A stretch of DNA of 38,906 bases, from positions 6,391,855 through 6,430,760 of the forward strand of contig CM044523.1 of assembly GCA_024364805.1 (NCBI GenBank), given 5' to 3'. Position 1 is the first letter of the stretch, and each line of letters begins with the position of its first letter. The translations under genes were made by a program, and so were the position numbers. The notes below the pieces were generated by a model. It searched no databases. It was not told where the DNA came from and saw only the letters and a program-made list of their open reading frames with translations. Shown piece after piece: positions 11,120 to 22,776 of this stretch. The DNA comes from Euprymna scolopes (taxonomy: Eukaryota; Mollusca; Cephalopoda; Sepiida; Sepiolidae).

Positions 11120-13346
11120 TTTAATCAGATTATGTATAATGATACAGAGTTTTAAACTTATTCTTATTTTATTTAACAACAACTTATTGTTTTTTTTTTA
11201 ATTCAACAACAAACACTGAAAAATCATAAAGGTGATAAGTAAAGTGTTCCTGTCGCATGCGTATTCAAATATACGATTTGAGTCGCGGCACAGGAACAGA
11301 TGGATGGACACGTGTTTTAAAAAGAATAAAGCTGAATTCTCGGCTCTAATAAAATACGAAAACGTTTATTTATTTCAAGGAAATAAATATACATCTACTA
11401 GAAAATTGTTCGTAATTAAGTGAATCGACAGGAAATAATTTTATTGTATGATGATATTTATTATTATCATAACAGAAATGCCCTTCAATATTTCACGTAA
11501 ACTGTTGCTTCAGGTATACCTGTCGTAGCCTTGGTGCATGTAGCATGTTAAAGACAAGCAATAGGCAATGCTGATAAATAAACACGGCTAAGAAACTGAT
11601 ATCAACACTTTCATTACTCTCAATATCGATGAAATCTTTTGGATCCTCGTCGTCATTATGAATGACGCCGATACATTTGGCAGAGATTCTCGTAGCAAAA
11701 GCTTTTGAAGGATACGTCATTTTTTGTGTAGTGCGGCATGAGGACAATGCCACGTGTGCGCCATGGATGAAACCCGTTTTTTTTTCATATATAAGACACA
11801 ATATTGAACAATGAGTGGTAGAGAATGATGCGTAAAACAAGTGGGAATTGATTAATAAACAGTAAAATAAGCAGGCAGGAGAATACATAAAAGACCGAGT
11901 AAAGGAGGAGAGTAGAAAGTGATAACGGTACTGATAAAATGTAAAAAAACATACAAAGACGGGCGAATTGAACAAAAAAAGGGAAGAGATGAAAAAATGC
12001 ACGGAAAATATGGCAAGCGATACGATGGAAACTTGAAGAGAAGAATTTCAGAAATAATGAAAAAGAGAAAACGGATGAAGAAATAAGGTATTTTAAGTGT
12101 TAGAGTGGCACATCGAAACAATGAGTAGAAAAAAGGAGAATAAAGAGATGAAATAAATAAACAATATTTGTGCAAAGAATAGCAGAAAAAAGAAACATGT
12201 AGTTAGCCTGACAAATTAGATAACAAGCTAGAAATTTGAATTTGAAAAAATGTAAATATTAAGACTATGGACTAACAAGATTCTGAATGCAAGAGAAATA
12301 TGAAACGAAAAAGCGACAAGCGAAATGGACATTCGGAGCAATGATGGATTATTAATGAAGACAATAAAACCACAGAAAGTACAAAAAATATTTTTTTTTT
12401 CATCTGAGAAATATTACTGCAAGAATATAAAGTGAAAATGAACGTAGAAATTTAAATAATGACAAACAAGAGTAATTGTGATGCTAACAAAAGCAATGGC
12501 GTCGGTAATAATAATGGGCAAGACGTTAAAGATATTTTCTGTTGGAATATAGAATGGAAAGACTAAGAGAGCAACACATGATTGATTAATGTGATCAGGT
12601 GTCAGTATTCGATCTAAAATAATTCGGATGTCAAATAAAAGAAGTTAACATAGACAAAGTAAAAACATAATAAATACAAAATATGAAACCTTATAGCAAC
12701 AACTATCATCTTGAATGGTACAATATATTACAAAGCTTTTGTCATAGGATATTGTTCAGCTTTTTTTCTTTCTCCATTCTTTTTTATCGTCCTGTCGATT
12801 TTTCTATTTTTTAAATCTCATTTAATAGTTTCAGATTTTAAATTGGAGAATTTGTTTCAAAACATGTCAGTTACATTTCTTTTTCGATGCCAATACAAAA
12901 GAAGATAGATGTATTTTATATGACCCGACCAAATTCTGTATTGATAGTATTCCCTATTTTCTCGGAGGCATGTCTGTTAGTATTAAAACTAATCTCCGAA
13001 GTGTCTGTGTCATAATGTAAATAAGGATATTATCGATTTGGTCCATAGAATAACTGAAATTTACGACAATATAAAGAAATGGAATTTATTTTTTCAGTTT
13101 CTAAAAAGTATTAGAATTAAACAATTTTGTTTTAGTTTTTCAAACGAAAAAAATAAATTATTCAAATTCATTTTTATTGGTTAAATTGTTGTGATATTTT
13201 ACCGAAACAAAGATCTGAAACAGAAACGTTTTGATTGATTAAATTATTTTGGCATATTTTTATATTGCTATTGTGATATGTTTGGCTTATTACAAATATA
13301 AAGTAGTTTTTTTTTAAGAAAATTCACAGCGTTTAAAATCTTTTAT
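11120..13346. other. Non-coding; purine-rich 11880-12480
   Basis: No gene recognised. The minus-strand frame of 169 codons at 11493-12002 is the longest non-repeat frame here. Its first two thirds read as Phe/Leu/Ser-rich because the plus strand is A/G-rich from about 11880 to 12480, and the rest shows no motif I know. I treat it as a chance frame. Confidence 0.5.
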
Positions 13347-13348
13347 TA

Positions 13349-13386
13349 CGAAAGGTGTGCAATAAGTAACGCCCCTGACCCACTTC
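13349..13386 (+). repeat. Mariner left inverted end
   Basis: Starts CGAAAGGTGTGCAATAAG directly after the TA at 13347-13348 and matches the reverse complement of the right end with only a few mismatches. Confidence 0.9.
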
Positions 13387-13515
13387 TATTTGTCTGATCT
13401 AGCTGAAATTTAGCATGTGCAATGACTTATATTTCTACAGGTAATGTGGCAAATAATAGCGCTGAACTAATTGTGGTTTCTGTTTTACATGTGTTTGAAC
13501 TGAGTCAAGTGTGAA

Positions 13516-14513
13516 ATGGAGCCTGTTGAATGTCGAGCAGTGATCCGGTTTTTGTATTTGAAAGGACGCACACCACAGGAGACTTTTAATGAAATGAAAG
13601 AAACTGATGGTGATGATGCTCCATCATATGACCTTGTAAAACGCCGGCATCGTGAATTAAAACATGGGCGGAAGTCTGTGGAAACAGCTCCCAGACCTGG
13701 TCACCCCCCTTCTGCCATTGATGAGGCATCTCTCCGTCAAGTAGAGGCTGCCATTTTGGAAGATCGGCACATTACTATTCCCCAAATAGCCCAAGATGTC
13801 AAGATTAGCATAAGGTGTTTGCCAGATGGATTCCCGGGTTGTTCACACCATTCCAGAAGCGAGAACGAGTCGAGTGCTCGAGGATGAATTTGGAGATGTT
13901 CCAAGAAGATGAGTCAACGTTTTTCGAAAGACTGATTACACAGGATGAAAGCTGGGTCCTTCATCATGATCCAGAGACGAAAGCCCAGTCAATGCAATGG
14001 AAGCACTTGTACTTACCACCTCCAAAGCAGGCAAGGGTGCAGCCTTCCGCTGGCAAGGTCATGCTCACAGTCTACGGGGACCAGGACGGAGTAGTTATGA
14101 CTGATTTCCTGGCAAATAGAACCCAATTACAGGAGCCTATTATGCTTACATTTGAGGAAATTAAGGGAAGGTATCAAAATCAAGAGGCGGGGCCAAATCA
14201 GCAAAGATACCCTCCCCCTGCAGGACAACGCTCCGGTTCACAACTCGCATGTCGCCAGATCAGAAGCTTGTGGTTATGAAATCCTCTCCCATCCTCCTTA
14301 CTTTCTTGACCTTGCATCTTTTGACATTCACCTCTTACCAGCCATGAAGGATTTTTGAAAGGAAAGCGTTTCCCAGATGATGCAGCCTTGATTTCTGAAA
14401 CGTCGTGGTTGGAAGGCCAACCTGGAGTCTTCTACAAAAACGATCTCTATAGCTGCATCAAACAATGGGAGAAATGCATAATTCTGGGTGGTTCCTATGT
14501 AGAAAAATACTAA
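13516..14513 (+). pseudogene. Mariner transposase, broken
   Basis: Remains of a DD34D-type transposase that cuts and pastes its own element at TA sites. The first frame (ATG 13516 to 13887) carries the N-terminal helix-turn-helix region (MEPVECRAVIRFLYLKGRTP) and GRKSVETAPRPGHP. About 17 codons of the linker between the two DNA-binding helices and the catalytic part are missing near 13805-13812, which shifts the frame. The second frame has TQDESWVLHHD, with the first catalytic Asp at 13944-13946. A further frame change lies near 14120-14150. The third frame has LQDNAPVHNS (second Asp 14224-14226) and ASFDIHLLP (third Asp 14323-14325), with 32 instead of 34 residues between them. A stop at 14356 is followed by one more shifted stretch reading LGGSYVEKY to the natural stop TAA at 14511-14513. 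All three catalytic Asp codons survive, but no continuous protein can be made. Confidence 0.93.
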
Positions 14514-14525
14514 TAACTGCTATAT

Positions 14526-14563
14526 CAAATGGGTCAGGGGCATTACGTATTGCACGCCCCTTG
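14526..14563 (-). repeat. Mariner right inverted end
   Basis: Reverse complement starts CAAGGGGCGTGCAATACG and is followed outside by TA at 14564-14565, matching the left end. Confidence 0.9.
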
Positions 14564-14565
14564 TA

Positions 14566-16259
14566 CTGGAACTAATATTAGATTTTTAACAATTATATTT
14601 CAAGACAAACAGTTGATCCATACATTCATTTTAAGTTATTTTTCCCAAAACGTTGACAACGAAAATTATTCTAATGCAAAAGTAATGCTGATAGGGCATT
14701 AATAATATTTAATTCTCCAGTTAAAATACTTGCCATAGTGTTGTGTCTTTTAAACATAATTTTTTGTAAATTTTGTAAACTGTAGATTTTAAAACTGGAT
14801 CTCACACTCAAGGACACGCGGGAGATCATACGTGCAATGCCTCCCTTTTTATTCATGTGTGTAAATTCATAAATCTTTTTGAAGGCATGCCTACCTGCAT
14901 GTCTCACTTACCAGTATTGTATCTAGAGGCCCATCAAACATTGTACTAAATTTTCGGGACAATTTACAAAGTAGACATTTACACACCCACTCTCACAAGC
15001 AAAAAAACACACACAAACACACACACACACAAACACACACACACATATATATGTATATACGTGTAGTATTTATGCAATTGCCTAAGGATTATTCAGAGTA
15101 TGTAGTGTGTGTATGTCTGTGTTTCTTTTGTCAGTATAAGATAATGGCAACACTGTTTGAATCTATTTAAATTCAATGCAGCTTACTCGTCTTATCTTGT
15201 TCGTTTTTACGGATATTTAATACATGTTCAATTGTGCTTACCTTTTCTTCTCTTGTATTTATTCGAGAAGCTTATTCTCTATGTCTTTCTCAAACGTAAA
15301 CTGCCCAAAACTCAATCAATCTTTAGTATTTTGGCGTTTCTTCTGTTGTTACCTTTTTTCACGTCAGATATCCGCCTGAGATATACGTGAATGATTTCGA
15401 CAAGTGAAAACTTATACCAATCTCGTACATCAGTTTGGAAAAAACGAGTTATACATCGATATGCACTTATATAGAATAAGTCATACACGCCTGTATAAGT
15501 ACACGAATTAAAGTACTTTTCTCTTAATAGACTGGTGCCTTTCCATATATCGCTGAAAGGTGCATTCAAAGATTTAATATGTTATGATGTGTTATGAGTA
15601 AAAACATTTGTCTAAATACTTTTGATTTGTCTACAGTTTAAAGGCAAAACAAAACACTGACTAGATTTGCGTAGTTGAGTTCTTTTCTGTCCAACTAATA
15701 ACTGCTCCTCTTTTTGCACGATTTTAAAAATTTATCAGTGTTTCTCTAGAACATTAATATATATTACTGATATCGATTTCTACTTAATGCATTTAAAACT
15801 AACTGAAATATAATTTCTATTATTATTCTAAATATTACCTGTAAATTAAAGTCAAATTTCCCCTATGTCACTGACGTGTATAGCTCCATAATCCAAAGCG
15901 TATAGAATTATGTTTCTGGTGAAAAGTAGATGTTTGTGATTCCCTTCACTAGGGAAATAGTTATTTATTAAACGTAAAAGAAATCCGCTACAAATTTCAT
16001 TAGAATCATGCTTTGATATCAGCTCATCTATTCATATCAGTCAACGTTAATCTCTGCACATATCAGTAATCAACGGACAAATATAAAATGACCAAACTTA
16101 CTTCATACTTCTAACCAGAAATTAATTAACACACGTATACAATCTTTGGCCTAAAAAATGGACAGCCTCTGCAATTCTTTGTTTTACACTTAACCGTAAT
16201 GAACCACCACGCGCTGTATACACTATTCACTTGACAAAGAAAGACACACGGAGCATTTT

Positions 16260-16263
<4 letters not shown>
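14566..16263. other. No gene seen; (CA)n at 15006-15045
   Basis: AT-rich sequence. The only simple feature is an interrupted CA repeat at 15006-15045 leading into a short TA stretch. Frames at 14671-14907, 15157-15390 and 15312-15569 show no recognisable motif. Confidence 0.55.
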
Positions 16264-16292
<29 letters not shown>

Positions 16293-17080
16293 NNNNNNNN
16301 NNNNNNNNNNNNNNNNNNNNNNNNNNNNNNNNNNNNNNNNNNNNNNNNNNNNNNNNNNNNNNNNNNNNNNNNNNNNNNNNNNNNNNNNNNNNNNNNNNNN
16401 NNNNNNNNNNNNNNNNNNNNNNNNNNNNNNNNNNNNNNNNNNNNNNNNNNNNNNNNNNNNNNNNNNNNNNNNNNNNNNNNNNNNNNNNNNNNNNNNNNNN
16501 NNNNNNNNNNNNNNNNNNNNNNNNNNNNNNNNNNNNNNNNNNNNNNNNNNNNNNNNNNNNNNNNNNNNNNNNNNNNNNNNNNNNNNNNNNNNNNNNNNNN
16601 NNNNNNNNNNNNNNNNNNNNNNNNNNNNNNNNNNNNNNNNNNNNNNNNNNNNNNNNNNNNNNNNNNNNNNNNNNNNNNNNNNNNNNNNNNNNNNNNNNNN
16701 NNNNNNNNNNNNNNNNNNNNNNNNNNNNNNNNNNNNNNNNNNNNNNNNNNNNNNNNNNNNNNNNNNNNNNNNNNNNNNNNNNNNNNNNNNNNNNNNNNNN
16801 NNNNNNNNNNNNNNNNNNNNNNNNNNNNNNNNNNNNNNNNNNNNNNNNNNNNNNNNNNNNNNNNNNNNNNNNNNNNNNNNNNNNNNNNNNNNNNNNNNNN
16901 NNNNNNNNNNNNNNNNNNNNNNNNNNNNNNNNNNNNNNNNNNNNNNNNNNNNNNNNNNNNNNNNNNNNNNNNNNNNNNNNNNNNNNNNNNNNNNNNNNNN
17001 NNNNNNNNNNNNNNNNNNNNNNNNNNNNNNNNNNNNNNNNNNNNNNNNNNNNNNNNNNNNNNNNNNNNNNNNNNNNNNNN
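16264..17080. other. (TA)n then 788-base assembly gap
   Basis: A TA tract from about 16264 to 16292 runs straight into Ns (16293-17080). The assembly most likely broke in a long TA microsatellite. The open frames reported across the gap consist of unknown residues and carry no information. Confidence 0.95.
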
Positions 17081-17361
17081 ACACCTCATCTCAAAAATAC
17101 AGACAATTACTAAATAGAACTCATATTACAAAACTTACGCCTAGCAACTGAGATCCAACATTAAATTTACCGAAAAAATTGTTAAAGAATCAATTTAAAT
17201 TAAAAAATATATATTTAAAACAAATAAGTTTAATTAAATAAAGAAATATAGAAATCTAATTTAAGAAATCGATAAATAGTATTAATAAAGCATATTTAAT
17301 GGACATAGGTAATTAGTTGTAACATTTTTGATATTTAGTGTAGAATTCGTGTTTTAATACA

Positions 17362-17465
17362 GATACGAAACTAGGTAGATATATAAATCTTTAAAAAGAT
17401 ATTTAGTTTCAATTTTTTTTAAAATAAAGATACGAAAATAAGGAGATATATAAATCTTTAAAAAT
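17362..17465 (+). repeat. Two-copy ~65-bp tandem duplication
   Basis: The block GATACGAAA, then AGATATATAAATCTTTAAAAA, occurs at about 17362-17402 and again at 17427-17465, separated by T-rich sequence. It is a diverged local duplication. Confidence 0.75.
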
Positions 17466-17717
17466 ACTTTGCAAAGATGTGAGAGAGGTAAAGTGTTCCT
17501 GCTTCTTTTCTTTTCCTCATAAAGGAAATAGTTATTTTCCTTAATGTTTCATTGGTAAAGTGTTTTTATTTAATAAGTCTGAAGAAAGGCTGTTCTTGTT
17601 AAAATTTTCAAACGACATAATGTTTGAATTTCTCCAAATGGTCTTGAAACAATTGAAACTAACAATGAAATACACTTTTTGTTGCTATGAACCCATTTCT
17701 TGAAGACTTGGTTTTTT

Positions 17718-17722
<5 letters not shown>

Positions 17723-17772
<50 letters not shown>
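17723..17772. repeat. (TA)n microsatellite
   Basis: Pure TA of about 25 units. Tyr/Ile repeat frames on both strands that extend into the flanks are chance. Confidence 0.95.
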
Positions 17773-17774
<2 letters not shown>

Positions 17775-18141
17775 AGGCGTGTTGTATTGAATAGAAGAGG
17801 GTGGTGGTGTTTTATTATCGTCTTCTGTAGTTTTTTTCTATTCGACGAATGGAATTTTGACATTACAGTCGAACTGGTGTATGAATGTTCCGAAATCTAT
17901 TTCATTATTATATGTTGTCCTTGCTAGTACTTTCTACATTTCATCTGTCGTCTTCAGGCAGTTTTGATTTAGAATGGTGTTGTTGGTGTTGTACGCTTCA
18001 TGTCATTTATAGGTGGATTCGGGTTAAGAAGCGAGACGGGTGTAAAAAGGTGAGTTTTTGTGTATTTTTTTATGAAATTAAAATAAATGGATGGGTGTTA
18101 TTTAAATTGTAATTTACAGGTTTTTATGTGAATTCAAATAA

Positions 18142-18230
18142 TGATGCGATTCGTGTGTAAAATAATGCGTTGTTTTACGTTGTAAAATTGATGCGATTCG
18201 TTTGTAAAATCATGCGTTGTTTTTACATTT
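18142..18230 (+). repeat. Two-copy ~47-bp tandem duplication
   Basis: GATGCGATTCGTGTGTAAAA followed by ATGCGTTGTTTTAC at 18142-18182 recurs at 18189-18230 with two or three changes. It lies just downstream (minus sense) of the Penelope-like coding relic and may belong to its trailer. Confidence 0.8.
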
Positions 18231-18324
18231 TAAAATCGATACTAAAATAAATGTAGAAATGCTATTTGAATTATGATTCATAGTTTTTTTTAATACCTTC
18301 CCTCCCAGTGTACATATATACATT

Positions 18325-19656
18325 TTAAGTCCCCAGGCACTTTAGGATGTTATTGTTATTGTAAAAATTGATATTATTAACTGTGGGTTGCTTCGTTCGT
18401 ATATACAAAACCTCTAATATATTTGAATCTTTTTACGTTGTTGTCTGTGAGGATGACTTTTGTTGTGTCGACTAAAATTGTTCTATATTATGAATAGGGG
18501 CAGCCATGTTGTCTCAGGTGCTGGCTGATGGAACTGGTATCAGAAAGATGAAGGGTTAATCTTCTGGTCAATGTGTTAGTCGTATGACCGATACAGCTAT
18601 TTGTATTGTTGGAGACGCAATCTCCCAAGAGGCATTGACATTGATAAACTACATAGTTTTTTTCGGCCGTGTTAATTGTCCGAGGGTTGGTTTAATTATC
18701 AGGTTTGCGGTAGTTACTTTCTTATAGTATATTATAATTTTAATTTTATGATTATTAATTGGGGATATATATCTGTGGATAATATCTTTTACGACCCTTT
18801 CATCTAATTTATAATTATGGTGTAATTGATTACGGTAAAATAAGTTTATGGGGTTGGAGTTGTCATGTTGGCTATTCTTAATTTTGTCCATATTTCTAAC
18901 TGTTCGTTTAATTTGTTCATCGACTATGAAGTTAGGGAATTGGTTATTTATTAAAACTTGTTTAATGTTCTTCAATTCGCTAAGACATATTTTTCTATTT
19001 GATGAAACCATTCTGGCTGGATTAATTAGATTGTTTATATCGGTATTGGCATTTGCTTTTATAGTTTAATACACAAGAACCGATTGCAGTAGGCTTTCTA
19101 TACGGATAGGTAATGAATTGATCTTTACTAGAATCTATGCGAACGTCTAGAAATGTGAATGCTATTATTTTTGTTTAGTTCGTAGGTAAAGTTTAATACG
19201 GAGTTTGTTTGAAAATGCTTTTTAAGTTTTTCGATTTCGTTAATATTATCTGCAAGAATGAAGATATCATCTATATATCTCACGTAAATAGGCGTTTTTT
19301 TTATATTATTGAATGTTTTGTCTTCGAGGTTAGATATGTGGAAGTTGCTAAATGTGGGTCCAAGTACGGAGCTCATCGATATACCGTCGATCTGTGTGCA
19401 CATGTTGTTTTATAGTCGTAAAATGGGGCTTCTGTTGTACAAATTAACATTAGTTTTTTTAAGGATTGTGGAGTAGATTTTTAGCGGGGGAGAGATGGAT
19501 TGTTGTATATATTGGTGATTATTGTGTCGATAGTTTTATGCACGGGGACATTAGTAAGAAGGATTTCTACGTCTAATGAATCAGTGATTTTGTTATTAAC
19601 TTTTGTGGTCTGGAGAATTTGTATTGATTGCTCGCTGGATTTGACGCTATATCCAT
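18325..19656 (-). pseudogene. Penelope-like retroelement relic (RT + GIY-YIG)
   Basis: Minus-strand relic of a Penelope-like element, a retroelement class whose single protein joins a telomerase-like reverse transcriptase to a GIY-YIG endonuclease. In coding order: a motif-A region near 19550-19600 (LTNVP word), a QIDGISM/LGPTFSNF region near 19340-19400, the catalytic YVRYIDDIF near 19260-19285, thumb and linker sequence with ELKNIKQVL and VDEQIKRT (about 18900-18980), INLFYRNQLHHNY and KIIIYYKK (about 18680-18800), then the endonuclease part at about 18370-18650 with VVYQCQCLLGDCVS, a CIGHTTNTLTRRLTLHL segment (YIG-like word with the following Arg) and LYIRTKQPTVNNINFY close to a final stop at 18325-18327. 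The gene is broken at several places (about five) and its upstream part is lost or unrecognisable. The order and spacing leave little doubt about the family; age moderate to old. Confidence 0.85.
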
Positions 19657-20057
19657 TTTATTAAAAAATAATTTAAATCATATCGGCCGACCGTTTTATC
19701 GTTGAATAACTTTGCAACTCCAAAACACGCCTATGGAATTGTCTTCTGTTTTCCTGCTTTCCAGCTGACTACAATATTGTTGTCTTCAAGTCTAACGTAA
19801 AGAAATTCTTGATGAACCGTTTCATATAAGTTTACAAATTTACCGAATTTCCATTACTAACGATTACTATATTGCCCAATTTCTATTGTACACTTTTGAA
19901 TCCTTACCCTGGAGTGGCCTCTTGACCTTGATACGTGGTGATGCCTATGAAAGAAAACAGAGTCGATCAATATTCTGGAACACCATAATGGGTTCAATGT
20001 ATTCTATGATCATTACTTAATAAGTACTAAAATTTTCATAAAAATTGGTTTATTTCC
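19657..20057. other. No gene seen
   Basis: AT-rich sequence between the Penelope-like relic and the large inverted repeat. It may contain the lost upstream part of the relic but I could not recognise any of it. Confidence 0.45.
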
Positions 20058-20594
20058 TTAATTGTTATGAATTTTTAAGTGAAGGGGGGGTCTGCAACTG
20101 CAAAAAATTGTCGATATTCCGGAACATTGTAAAGTAATAATGAAATTATGTCCATAATGTGTTTCCGTACTTCTTTGAATTTCGCCGCCATGTCTTTTTT
20201 TTTCGACAAAACTAATTTTTTTGCTACCATGGACACATTTTTGGATTATTATTACTCTTTTTAGCAAGAGTTAAGTACATTTATTGTGTTAATTTATTAT
20301 TTTAAACGTTAAATGTATACTTCACGTGTAAATAATTCCAGAAAACTTATATTTCTCTTGCCAGAAAAAATGTAAACACGATCTGTGTCGTAATGAATTA
20401 TTACGGGAAATGTACAGTTTTTCAAATTTGAGATGAAATTATTACAACGCTATTTTTTCTTTGAGAAATTAACTTTAAGCTGTAATCTTTTAAACATAAT
20501 CTAAAAGTAACCGAAATTTTAACAACTATTATGATTAGCCGGCGTTCAATACCAGGTCCTCTACCTAGCAGCCATTAGAATTGCCCGTACCTAG
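20058..20594 (+). repeat. Left arm of large inverted repeat
   Basis: About 540 bases that reappear reverse-complemented at 22191-22776. Shared words in the same order include GGTCTGC, TCGCCGCCA / TTGCCGCCA, GCTACCAT, AATAATTCCAGAAAACT, GTAAACACGATCT, GAGAA and AACTTTAA, and GCCGTACCTAG / GCCCGTACCTAG at the inner end. Identity by eye is roughly 65-75 percent with many small indels. No open frame is conserved between the arms. Confidence 0.85.
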
Positions 20595-22190
20595 ACTGTT
20601 ATAATAAACAATGAAGTAACGTTTTTTAGCCTTCTTTATTCTACATTGTTTTTTTTGTTTGTTTTTGCTATTAATTATGTATTTTGTTGTTTCTACTGAA
20701 AAATCACCGACATTTTTTAATTGTAAAAGCAAAAAAGAACTGTACTTTTACAATCGTTTCTTGAATGATTTTTATAACAGCTTTCTTTTTATAGACAACA
20801 TTGACTGAAAAAAATATGTTGACTTGAATGATTTTTAACAGTGACAGACGATTCACCTTTGACCTTAGGGACCGAACCACACGACCTCTGCAGTGTAGGG
20901 AAATAGTTATTTGAAACCCCTAATTCTCCTATTTTTTTGTTTTTTTTCCTAAACAAATGTTTTCCGAATTGTGGGGAAGACTTTATTTTACTATTATATC
21001 GTCTTCCATTTCTTTTTTCATCCTTCCCTCTCACTCTCTCTTTCTCTCTCTCTTTCTCTCTCTCTTTGTTCCATAACTTTTTTTTCTAAATCCTAGCGGT
21101 TTGATAATCAACGCCTTGTTCTAGTTACAATGAGGGGAAAGAAGGCAAACGATTGTGGAGACAAAGGATCGGGGGTGGGTCGAGGCTGCCGAAAGAACTA
21201 AGGGGCAAGCTGGGGACGGAGTGTCGGGTGGATAAGATATTCGTTGGGTAGGAGATTCGCGAGCCCACCCACGTGCTGGGGTTTCTCAAGACAACCACAA
21301 AGATATTTGCCTTACGAGGTCAGCGCGAGTTTATAAAGAAAAGAACAAATCGGTTCATTGGCGTGGAAAAGAAATCAACACATAATAAAAATACTAATCG
21401 GTGAAAATATTGTCATTTCTATTTTCAAATCTTTGTTTCTCTGCTAATTCACCGTCTTAAACTTACCGCTTCATTACGACCCAGTGGGTGCCCATTTCCA
21501 GACAATTCGAACGGAATAAATTTATGTTCACTAGATGCCAGTGGGTGGCATCATTCGAAGGAATCAGAATTATAAAACAGAATTTGTTTTGCTGGAAATG
21601 TTTTTACAGGAAATGAGATTGATGAACTTAGGGTATTTTGATAAAATGGTGGCATATATTCCTGCCCTTTCTTAAAAGAAAGAACGTTGTTTTTTTCGCA
21701 GTATTTGACAAATGAGCATACATTCATATGAATTTAATTCAGCGCTCTTTCGATCTGCTTTTCGACGTATTTACTTTTTTTTTTTTTTTTTTTTAGTAGC
21801 TTTCTGTGGATGTTTTAGAGGTTACGAGGGCGTTGGTACACACTTTTAAGTTAGTGGTAAAGTTAAAGAAGATGTTTTTTGTATGGGGATTGATACCACT
21901 CGGACATAGGGTTAGTAAGATGCTTACAAAATTAATATTTTACCATTTAATGATAATATTAATAGAGTAGTGGTCGATTCTCAAAAACATTAGCCTTTTT
22001 TACAATTAAGATTTATTTCAAATTAATATTAATTTTTAAATTGTGGGCAGTTATTGTAAGTAAATATTTTAATTGGCTTTCTGATTACAAGAACTTTTTT
22101 CGTTTTATTTTAAATCAAAACTTTATCTCTTAAAACTCTACTGATGATTAGAGAACAGCTTTTGAAAACGGAAATAAGATATTTGAAATA
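20595..22190. other. Spacer between inverted repeat arms
   Basis: A spacer of about 1.6 kb. It holds a CT repeat at 21027-21067, a GC-richer stretch at about 21120-21340, and a diverged ~35-base duplication around CCAGTGGGTG (21481-21518 and 21539-21569). A GGTTCGGTCCC word on the minus strand near 20865 resembles a pol III box B but has no convincing box A. I recognise no gene. Confidence 0.6.
21027..21067. repeat. (CT)n microsatellite
   Basis: CT repeat with TTT interruptions, pyrimidine on the plus strand. Confidence 0.9.
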
Positions 22191-22776
22191 CTAGGTACGG
22201 CAATTTAATGGCTTCTTCGATAGGAGGCATGGGTTTTAACGAAGGCTTATCATAATATTTTTTTTGAATTTTCGATTACTTTTTTATTGTGTTTGAAAGG
22301 TTATAGGTTAAAGTTAAATTCTCCAAGAGATAAAGTGTGTGAAATAATAAAAAAAAAACATGGAATAATTTTGTCTTAAATCTAAAAAAAAAACATACAT
22401 TTAACGTAACAGATCATTATGACAAAGATCGTGTTTACATTTTTCTGGTAAGAAAAATATCAGTTTTCTGGAATTATTTCCAAGTTAAATATTAAGTTAA
22501 AGTCTTAAGATAATGAATTAATGCAATAATTGCATTTAACATTTGTTAAAAAAATTTAATAATTATCCAAAAGTGTGACAATGGTAGCAACGAAACTAGT
22601 TTATCGTATCCAAAAAAAAAAAAAAAAACTCTGGCGGCAAAATTCAGATGTGTATGGAGGGACAAATTAGACATAATTTATTTCTTTATTTAACATTATT
22701 CGGGCATACAGAGCGGCTTTCCCTTTTGCGTCGCAGACCCGCTACTTTCTTCATTTAAAAATGCCTAATAGTTAAT
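22191..22776 (-). repeat. Right arm of large inverted repeat
   Basis: Reverse complement of the arm at 20058-20594. The inner end CTAGGTACGG (22191-22200) faces the spacer and the outer end near 22749-22776 (CTTCATTTAAAAATGCCTAA) matches the left outer end. A poly-A run at about 22611-22628 corresponds to a shorter run of Ts in the other arm. Confidence 0.85.

Larger units (their letters stand above)
13349..14563 (+). mobile_element. Mariner DNA transposon, defective
   Basis: A 1,215-base mariner-family element. The inverted ends match over about 35 bases: the left end contains GTGCAATAAGTAACGCCCCT and the right end, reverse-complemented, contains GTGCAATACGTAATGCCCCT, both continuing GACCCA. 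It is flanked by the TA duplication typical of the family (13347-13348 and 14564-14565). It is slightly shorter than the usual ~1.3 kb because of internal deletion. Both termini are well preserved, so the copy could in principle still have been moved by an intact relative, but its own transposase is broken. Confidence 0.95.

Noticed and set aside
11493-12002. 169-codon minus-strand frame
   Set aside because: Phe/Leu/Ser richness follows from the purine-rich plus strand; no domain, splice sites or known family recognised.
16223-17151. Frames of about 300 codons
   Set aside because: They consist almost entirely of gap bases.
17575-17620. Another CTGAAGA-type hammerhead motif on the plus strand
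   Set aside because: No pairing partner for helix II and no GAAA core at a suitable distance.
20860-20905. tRNA gene candidate on the minus strand
   Set aside because: A box-B-like GGTTCGGTCCC is present, but there is no box A at a proper distance and no cloverleaf.
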